This document shows positions 58,588 to 64,000 of a stretch of DNA of 64,000 nt, piece by piece; position 1 is the first letter of the stretch; the number at the start of each line of letters is the position of its first letter. The notes beneath the pieces were generated by a model. It was not told the origin of the DNA and made no database searches. It worked only from the letters and a program-made list of their open reading frames with translations. This DNA comes from Clostridia bacterium (GTDB lineage Bacteria > Bacillota > Clostridia > Lachnospirales > Anaerotignaceae), in assembly GCA_009929735.1 (NCBI GenBank), contig RZZU01000009.1:21698-85697 (forward strand). Reading direction: 5' to 3'. A program made the translations under genes and the position numbers.

Positions 58588-60860
58588 TGTTCACCATTTA
58601 TCATTCCGATTTTATCGGCAACCCCGGCAATTGCTCCTATCCTCACAAGGTGGAAATTACCGATTCAGCATCACTGACCGCTGCGGTCGGTCGAGACTAT
58701 GTGTGCGCAGAGTACAAAAACAACTATCGAAACGGCGATAACTTCATAGGCAGCGACTGCCTGCCGGTGGACTGTGATAACGACCACTCGGAAAAACCTG
58801 AAGATTGGATGCTGCCAGCCGATGTTATGGAGGCATTTCCCGGCGTGACCTTTGCCGTTCACTACAGCCGGTCCAATATGCGCGAAAAGAACGGCAAACC
58901 AGCCCGGCCGAAGTTTCACGTTCTTTTTCCCATCGACCACATAGTAGACGCAACTTGCTACAGCGATATGAAGAAGCTGGCCAACGCCATATTCCCGTAT
59001 TTTGACACCAAGGCACTGGATGCTGCTCGTTTTTTCTTCGGTACCAATTCGCCAGAGGTGGAGATTTACGAAGGCAGCATGAACTTAAGCGAATTTTTGG
59101 AAGGCAACGATTTCGATGTGGATATGACCAGTGGTCTTCGTGCCAATCAGGTCATTCCGGAAGGAAGCCGTAACGCCACCATGTCCCGCTTCGCCGGTCG
59201 CGTCATTAAAAAGTATGGTGATGGTGACATCGCTTACCAGTGCTTTTTGGAAGAAGCCGCAAAATGCTCTCCGCCGCTTGGGGAGCAGGAACTCTTTACC
59301 ATCTGGCACAGCGCCCAGCGTTTCTTCGCTAAATTGCAGCAGCAGGACGGCTATGTCCCTCCCGAGGTCTACAACGACCCGACATCGTATAAGCCGGGTG
59401 ATTACTCCGATGTGGGGCAGGCAGAGGTACTGGCAAAGTACTTCTCCAGCGAACTGAGATATTCACCAGCTACGCACTTCATCCGATATAACGAGCATTA
59501 CTGGCAGGAAAGTGAGCCCGGTGCTCAGGCTGTTGCCCATGAACTGACTCGTCGTCAGTTGGATGAGGCCACAAAAGACCTGCTGGCTGCAATGAAGCTG
59601 CTGACGGAAAACGGCGGTCAGGAAATTCTCGAAAACGCATCAAAGGCAAAGGCCGAGTCGCTTATGAATAATACACAGCTTGAAGCGTACAGAGCCTTCC
59701 TTGTAGCCAAGGCATACCAGTCCTTTGCCATTCGTCGCCGGGATTCCAAAAATATCACCGCGACGCTGAAAGAGTCTCATCCCATGCTGGAAATCTCGCC
59801 GCGTGACCTTGATGCCGACTGCTTTCTACTGTGCACGCCCGCTGCTACTTACGATTTGAGAAAAGGTATGGTTGGAGCCAGAGATCATTCGCCGGAGGAT
59901 TTTATCACCAAAATAACCTCGGTCTCACCCAGCAACAAGGGCGAACAGCTTTGGCTGGACAGCTTAAACCTCATTTTCTGTGGCAATCAGGAGCTTATCG
60001 ACTATGTACAGATGATTTGTGGCCTCGCTGCCATCGGTAAGGTTTATGTGGAAGCTCTGATTATTGCTTATGGCGGCGGGCGCAACGGTAAGTCCACCTT
60101 CTGGAATGCAGTCTCCCGTGTACTCGGCCTTTACAGCGGCAACATCTCTGCTGACACGCTGACGGTCGGATGCCGCCGGAACATCAAACCGGAGATGGCC
60201 GAGGTCAAGGGCAAGCGACTGCTCATTGCGGCTGAAATGCAGGAAGGCGCAAGGCTTAATGATTCTACTGTCAAGCAGCTTTGCTCCACAGACGATGTTT
60301 TTGCCGAGAAAAAGTACAAGGACCCATTCAGCTTCACGCCCTGTCACACGCTGGTCCTCTATACCAACCACCTGCCGAAGGTCAGCGCCTCTGATGACGG
60401 TATCTGGCGCAGGCTGATTGTCATTCCATTTGATGCCAAGATTGAAGGCAGCAGCGACATTAAAAATTACGGTGAGTACCTTTATCAGAACGCCGGTGAA
60501 AGCATTCTCGCGTGGATTATTGATGGTGCCCAAAAAGTCATTGCGTTGGATTATAAAATTCCGGTACCGGAATGTGTACAGAAAGCCATTGCGGAGTACC
60601 GGGCGCAAAACGACTGGTTTGGCCATTTCCTTGAGGACAAATGTGAGCTTGGTGCCAGTTTCCGGGAAAGTTCCAGTGCGCTTTATCAGACGTATCGGAA
60701 TTACTGCATTGACACCAATGAGTATATCCGCAGTACCACTGATTTCTATTCTGCACTGGAGGCTGCTGGGTATGGCCGTATCAAGGTCAAAAACAAGCGG
60801 TTCTTTACAGGACTGCGACTAAAAACCGACGACGGAGATTTTGAGGATTTCCTGATCTGA
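58587..60860 (+). CDS. P4/D5-type phage primase-helicase
   Basis: 757 aa from MFTIYHSDFIGNPGNCSYP (GAGGAGGTG upstream; overlaps the previous stop). A primase-type LPVDCDNDHSE motif is at about 60 and FHVLFPIDH at about 110. The C-terminal SF3 helicase/D5-like ATPase has Walker A YGGGRNGKSTFWNAV (about 495), followed by KGKRLLIAAEMQEGARLNDS, TLVLYTNHLP and DDGIWRRLIVIPFDA. It initiates phage DNA synthesis. Same slot as the unrelated virE-type protein of the left prophage. Confidence 0.88.
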   Translation: MFTIYHSDFIGNPGNCSYPHKVEITDSASLTAAVGRDYVCAEYKNNYRNGDNFIGSDCLPVDCDNDHSEKPEDWMLPADVMEAFPGVTFAVHYSRSNMREKNGKPARPKFHVLFPIDHIVDATCYSDMKKLANAIFPYFDTKALDAARFFFGTNSPEVEIYEGSMNLSEFLEGNDFDVDMTSGLRANQVIPEGSRNATMSRFAGRVIKKYGDGDIAYQCFLEEAAKCSPPLGEQELFTIWHSAQRFFAKLQQQDGYVPPEVYNDPTSYKPGDYSDVGQAEVLAKYFSSELRYSPATHFIRYNEHYWQESEPGAQAVAHELTRRQLDEATKDLLAAMKLLTENGGQEILENASKAKAESLMNNTQLEAYRAFLVAKAYQSFAIRRRDSKNITATLKESHPMLEISPRDLDADCFLLCTPAATYDLRKGMVGARDHSPEDFITKITSVSPSNKGEQLWLDSLNLIFCGNQELIDYVQMICGLAAIGKVYVEALIIAYGGGRNGKSTFWNAVSRVLGLYSGNISADTLTVGCRRNIKPEMAEVKGKRLLIAAEMQEGARLNDSTVKQLCSTDDVFAEKKYKDPFSFTPCHTLVLYTNHLPKVSASDDGIWRRLIVIPFDAKIEGSSDIKNYGEYLYQNAGESILAWIIDGAQKVIALDYKIPVPECVQKAIAEYRAQNDWFGHFLEDKCELGASFRESSSALYQTYRNYCIDTNEYIRSTTDFYSALEAAGYGRIKVKNKRFFTGLRLKTDDGDFEDFLI

Positions 60861-60868
60861 TGGACTAT

Positions 60869-60967
60869 GGGGTAACCTCAATAAAGGTCATATACAAAAA
60901 GTCTCTTAAGGACTAAAAAAATAGCTCTAAGAAAAGTTCTATATATGACCTGCGCCGAGGTTACCCC
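60869..60967 (+). other. 99-nt structured element after primase gene
   Basis: Outer arms GGGGTAACCTC (60869-60879) and GAGGTTACCCC (60957-60967) are perfectly complementary; inner arms AGGTCATATA (60885-60894) and TATATGACCT (60942-60951) also are. A short inner AGTC/GACT lies between. It is followed by TTCTT. It could be a terminator, regulatory RNA or replication origin; it occupies the same place as the repeat-rich gap in the left prophage. Confidence 0.7.
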
Positions 60968-60997
60968 TTCTTAAAATCCCTGATGGAGCGTGAGAAT

Positions 60998-61279
60998 ATG
61001 AGAGAAAAAGCAATCGAGAAAAAACTGGTTCAGGCAGTCAAATCGGTTGGCGGTATCGCACCGAAGTTTACAAGCCCCAGCTTTGACGGTATGCCCGACC
61101 GCATCGTACTTTTACCGGGTGGCCACATGGCTTTCGTGGAAGCAAAGGCTCCCGGTGAAAAGCCGAGACCGCTGCAACTGGCAAGACACAGATTACTACG
61201 AGGGCTTGGTTTCAGAGTTTATGTTTTGGATGACGAGCGGCAGATTGGAGGAATTCTTGATGAAATACGAACCACATAA
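60998..61279 (+). CDS. VRR-NUC domain nuclease (right prophage)
   Basis: 93 aa from MREKAIEKKLVQAVKS (GGAGCG upstream; ATG 60983 is an alternative). PD-(D/E)XK core GMPDRIVLLPGGHMAFVEAK matches the left prophage protein with V replacing some hydrophobics and ELK becoming EAK. Works with the downstream SNF2-like helicase, which starts inside its 3' end. Confidence 0.88.
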   Translation: MREKAIEKKLVQAVKSVGGIAPKFTSPSFDGMPDRIVLLPGGHMAFVEAKAPGEKPRPLQLARHRLLRGLGFRVYVLDDERQIGGILDEIRTT

Positions 61280-62627
61280 CTACCAGAAATACGCCATCGA
61301 CTACATCGAGGAACACCCCATCGCCGCCGTTCTGTTGGACATGGGCCTTGGCAAGACGAGTATCACGCTGACGGCGCTGAACGACCTGCTGTTTGACAGC
61401 TTCGAGGTGCATCGCATTTTGGTAATAGCACCACTGCGAGTGGCACGGGACACATGGCCAACTGAAGCAGATAAGTGGGATCATCTACGGAATCTCATCT
61501 GCTCCGTGGCTGTTGGCCCCGAAGCAGAGCGTCGTGCAGCACTGATAAAACCAGCCGACATTTACATCATTAACAGAGAGAACGTCCAATGGCTCATTGA
61601 GGACAGCAAGCTGCCATTCGACTATGACACTGTCGTGATTGACGAGCTGTCTTCCTTTAAAAACTACCAAGCAAAGCGCTTCCGATCGCTGATGAAGGTG
61701 CGACCCACGGTAAAACGCATCATCGGATTAACCGGAACGCCAAGCAGCAACGGCCTTATGGACTTGTGGGCTGAGTTCCGACTGCTGGATTTGGGCGCTC
61801 GTCTCGGACAATTCATCAGCCACTACCGGCTTGACTACTTCATGCCAGACAAGCGCAATGGTCAGGTTATTTTCAGCTACAAGCCTCTACCCGGTGCCGA
61901 ACAACGGATCTATGACAAAATCGCTGACATCACCATCTCTATGAAGTCAGCCGATCTTCTGAGAATGCCGGAGCTGATCAGCAGCGAATACACCGTCCAC
62001 CTCTCCGAAGAGGAGCGCCAACGTTATGATGATCTGAAAAACGATCTCGTACTGCAGTTCCCGGATGGCGACATCACCGCCGCAAATGCTGCTACTCTCA
62101 CCGGGAAGCTGTGCCAGATGGCAAACGGCGCGATATATACCGACGACGGCGGCACACTTACCATCCATGAACGAAAGCTGGACGCGCTGGAGGATATCAT
62201 CGAATCTGCTGGTGGCAAGCCGCTTCTTGTGGCCTATTGGTTTAAGCATGACCTTGCCCGGATCACCGAGCGGCTGCACAAGCTCCATGTCCCGTTCTCC
62301 AAACTGGACAGTGCCGACAGTATCCGCAGGTGGAACACCGGTGAACTGCCCGTGGCACTAATCCACCCCGCCTCTGCCGGTCACGGGCTGAACCTTCAAA
62401 GCGGCGGCTCCTGCATCGTCTGGTTTGGGCTGACCTGGTCACTGGAATTATATCAGCAGACCAACGCCCGTCTGTGGCGACAGGGCCAGAGCGCCGAAAC
62501 GGTTGTGGTGCAGCACATCGTCTCCAAAGGCACTATTGACGAGCGGATTTTGCGGGTACTGTCGAAAAAGGACAGTACACAGGCCGCTTTGATAGAGGCG
62601 GTAAAGGCCGAAGTCTCAGTAAACTGA
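61260..62627 (+). CDS. SNF2-like DEAD/DEAH helicase (intact, right prophage)
   Basis: 455 aa from MKYEPHNYQKYAIDYIEE, overlapping the VRR-NUC gene by 20 bp. Motifs: Walker A LDMGLGKTSITL, IAPLRVARDTWP, DELSSFKNYQAKRF, GLTGTPSSNGLMDLWAEF, HGLNLQSGG and QQTNARLWRQGQ. About 70% of the visible sequence matches the left prophage gene, whose Walker A is broken. Acts on DNA in replication or recombination with VRR-NUC. Confidence 0.92.
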   Translation: MKYEPHNYQKYAIDYIEEHPIAAVLLDMGLGKTSITLTALNDLLFDSFEVHRILVIAPLRVARDTWPTEADKWDHLRNLICSVAVGPEAERRAALIKPADIYIINRENVQWLIEDSKLPFDYDTVVIDELSSFKNYQAKRFRSLMKVRPTVKRIIGLTGTPSSNGLMDLWAEFRLLDLGARLGQFISHYRLDYFMPDKRNGQVIFSYKPLPGAEQRIYDKIADITISMKSADLLRMPELISSEYTVHLSEEERQRYDDLKNDLVLQFPDGDITAANAATLTGKLCQMANGAIYTDDGGTLTIHERKLDALEDIIESAGGKPLLVAYWFKHDLARITERLHKLHVPFSKLDSADSIRRWNTGELPVALIHPASAGHGLNLQSGGSCIVWFGLTWSLELYQQTNARLWRQGQSAETVVVQHIVSKGTIDERILRVLSKKDSTQAALIEAVKAEVSVN

Positions 62628-62698
62628 GACAGCACATCTGAGAAAATCTATGACAATCCGTGCCAATCCGAGAGAAATAAAAATCGGAGGTACAGATT

Positions 62699-62896
62699 AT
62701 GAACAACCCCTATGAGAACCTTGCAAACGCCATTGTGCTGCAGGCCGTGAAGGATTACCGGCTTCACGACGACGAGCGTGAGCTTGCCAGCATTGAGCGT
62801 TTCTTCCGTTCCGGCTGGTTCGGTGTGTTGACCGGCCTTGACCCGGAGCTGCTAATCTCCAAGCTGAGAAAGGAGAAGATGTGCTATGACTACTAA
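62699..62896 (+). CDS. Small conserved early protein (right prophage)
   Basis: 65 aa starting MNNPYENLANAIVLQAVKDY (AATCGGAGGTACAGATT upstream). Shares its start and RFF-S/TDW-FxVLT-like end with 18496-18720. It overlaps the DUF1492 gene by 11 bp. Function unknown. Confidence 0.75.
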   Translation: MNNPYENLANAIVLQAVKDYRLHDDERELASIERFFRSGWFGVLTGLDPELLISKLRKEKMCYDY

Positions 62897-63320
62897 AACC
62901 TACCTTTCTCAAGCCCGCTACCTTGATATGCGTATCAAATCAAAGCTACAGCAGATCGATTCACTGAACGAGCTGGCAACAACCTGTACGTCAGTGCTGA
63001 CCGGTATGCCCCGCAATCCCAGCGGTTCAACCTCTCGCATGGCAGACGCCATTTGTAAAATTGTTGACCTGCAGAATGAAATCAACCGTGACATCGATAA
63101 GCTGGTTGACCTCAAGAAAGAAATCATGGGCGTCATCAAAGCAGTATCCAACCCGGAACACCAGACCCTTTTGGAGAAGCGTTATCTCTGTTTCCTGTCT
63201 TGGGAGAAAATTGCTGTGGACATGGGTTATGACCTGCGATACACACATAAGCTCCACAACTGGGCGCTGGAGGAATGTAGCATTCCCGCTTCGCCGGAAG
63301 TGGGCACGAAAAGACACTGA
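62886..63320 (+). CDS. DUF1492 / ArpU-like regulator (right prophage)
   Basis: The 144-aa protein has a helical N-terminal region (SQARYLDMRIKSKLQQIDSL) and a C-terminal HTH-like RYLCFLSWEKIAVDMGYDL followed by YTHKLHNWALEE. Position and layout match 18074-18499, although similarity is moderate. A late-gene activator is the likely role, located just before the conserved hairpin and packaging genes. Confidence 0.75.
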   Translation: MTTKTYLSQARYLDMRIKSKLQQIDSLNELATTCTSVLTGMPRNPSGSTSRMADAICKIVDLQNEINRDIDKLVDLKKEIMGVIKAVSNPEHQTLLEKRYLCFLSWEKIAVDMGYDLRYTHKLHNWALEECSIPASPEVGTKRH

Positions 63321-63373
63321 AAGACACCTGCCACTTATGATAGTATTATAATCAGGAAAGCAGAATGAAGATG

Positions 63374-63401
63374 AGCCTTGTGGGAGCAATCCCGCAGGGC
63401 T
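63374..63401 (+). terminator. Conserved hairpin upstream of HNH (right prophage)
   Basis: AGCCTTGTGGG, loop AGCAAT, CCCGCAGGGCT, followed by TTCTTT. The stem bases are those of 17962-17990 in the left prophage, though the loop differs. Placed between the DUF1492 regulator and the HNH gene in both. Confidence 0.65.
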
Positions 63402-63430
63402 TTCTTTATGCCCCGAAGGAGGTGAACCGA

Positions 63431-63796
63431 ATGCCATACAAACCGAAACGTCCCTGCGCATACCCCGGCTGCGGTCGGCTTGCTGTACGCGAGCAATACT
63501 GTGCCGAGCATCAGAAGGTCATTGACAAATGCTACAACCATTACGAGCGTGACCCTGCGTCAAATAAACGGTACGGCCGTAGCTGGAAACGAATCCGTGA
63601 TCGTTACATCAAGGCACACCCTCTTTGCGAGGAATGCCAAAAGCAAGGAAAGCTAACGCCCGCCGAGGAGGTGCACCACATTCTCCCGCTCTCTAAGGGC
63701 GGCAACAGCAATGCCGAGAACCTCATGGCTCTTTGTAAAGCCTGCCACTCTCGTATTACTGCGGAGAGCGGCGACCGATGGGGAAAAGGATGTTGA
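63431..63796 (+). CDS. HNH endonuclease (right prophage)
   Basis: 121 aa from MPYKPKRPCAYPGCGRLAVR (GAAGGAGGTGAACCGA upstream). The zinc and HNH motifs match the left prophage: KRIRDRYIKAHPLCEECQKQ, EEVHHILPLSKGGNSNAENL, CKACHSRIT. It probably cooperates with terminase at cos. Similarity to 17574-17933 is high throughout. Confidence 0.9.
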   Translation: MPYKPKRPCAYPGCGRLAVREQYCAEHQKVIDKCYNHYERDPASNKRYGRSWKRIRDRYIKAHPLCEECQKQGKLTPAEEVHHILPLSKGGNSNAENLMALCKACHSRITAESGDRWGKGC

Positions 63797-63798
63797 AA

Positions 63799-63830
63799 GA
63801 GGCATCGTTTACATTTTGGTACGATGCCTC
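63799..63830 (+). terminator. Hairpin after HNH gene
   Basis: GAGGCATCGT and ACGATGCCTC form a perfect 10-bp stem with a 12-nt loop. No T-run follows, so it could be a structural or packaging element rather than a terminator. Confidence 0.5.
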
Positions 63831-63857
63831 AAAGCAATCCATTTTTCATGGTCTCTC

Positions 63858-63946
63858 CCGGTGGGGGTATCAAAATCTCTAAAGCAAAAAAATCTGGACA
63901 GCGGCGCCCCCTCTTGCGTGCAAAAAAGGCGATTTCAAACGGGTAA
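63858..63946 (+). other. Candidate cos site / packaging region of right prophage
   Basis: CCGGTGGGGGTATCAAAATC, CTAAA, GGACAGCGGCGCC, and a final TTTCAAACG share order and spacing with 17498-17589 on the other prophage. It lies between HNH and the terminase small gene. The cut position was not determined. Confidence 0.6.
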
Positions 63947-63967
63947 TAAAGGAGGCGGTTAAAAATC

Positions 63968-64000
63968 ATGCCGACAAAATCAAATAACACAGGTGGTCGC
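63968..64000 (+). CDS. Terminase small subunit (partial, N-terminus only)
   Basis: The start MPTKSNNTGGR follows AAAGGAGGCGG and resembles the N-terminus of the left terminase small subunit (NRGGAR...). The gene runs off the right edge. Confidence 0.6.
   Translation, partial: MPTKSNNTGGR

Overview
This window looks like a stretch of a Clostridia/Firmicutes chromosome, probably a gut Lachnospiraceae- or Oscillospiraceae-type genome or a metagenomic contig. It holds two different HK97-like, cos-type siphophage prophages arranged head to head, with a roughly 27 kb anti-phage defence island between them. The assignment rests on strong AGGAGG ribosome sites, tight ATGA gene overlaps, and phage families typical of Clostridia (DUF4314, DUF5049, DUF2800, DUF2815, DUF1492, VRR-NUC, virE-type primase). 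No integrase, excision module, tRNA, rRNA or CRISPR array was found, so prophage ends and attachment sites are not visible.

Region 1 (1-24.8 kb, all minus strand) is the left prophage, read right to left. The early genes are a sigma-like factor, BRO/KilA-type antirepressor, DUF4406 protein, primase-helicase, VRR-NUC nuclease, a SNF2-like helicase broken by a 5-bp duplication in its Walker A motif, a small protein and a DUF1492 regulator. A hairpin, HNH nuclease, cos-like block and terminase small subunit follow. Next come a modification block (SAM synthetase, ParB-methyltransferase, cytosine-5 methyltransferase) and an amidoligase/gamma-glutamylcyclotransferase block. The structural genes (terminase large subunit, portal, ClpP-like protease, capsid, connectors, tail tube, frameshifted tail chaperone, tape measure) run off the left edge.

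Region 2 (25.2-34.4 kb) is defence operon 1 on the plus strand: A, B, a Rad50/RloC-like ATPase, an XRE regulator, a HhH-GPD DNA glycosylase and three PD-(D/E)XK-like nucleases, one of the Bsp6I type. It converges on a cytosine-5 methyltransferase, an AbrB-like regulator and an ASCH-like protein on the minus strand. Region 3 (34.4-35.0 kb) is a non-coding junction with hairpins and three 27-bp repeats.

Region 4 (35.0-52.8 kb, minus strand) is defence operon 2, thirteen closely packed genes. It begins with homologues of A and B, then an HTH protein, SNF2 helicase, DUF4391, coiled-coil protein, type III-like Mod and Res, a DUF2130 nuclease-like protein, a second RloC-like ATPase, a winged-helix protein, a small hydrophobic protein and a 466-aa protein. 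Region 5 (53.1-64 kb, plus strand) is the early region of the right prophage up to its cos-like block and the start of terminase small.

The main novelty candidate is the A-B pair that heads both defence operons. In each copy the C-terminus of A and the N-terminus of B carry the same short Q-x-G-x-x-N motif. The motif matches better within a pair than between pairs, as expected for homotypic, possibly amyloid-type, signalling between neighbouring proteins. Both A genes also sit behind 9-nt iterated GTTA repeats. A sensor/adaptor pair driving interchangeable nuclease, ATPase and restriction effectors is the working hypothesis; it is inferred from sequence only.
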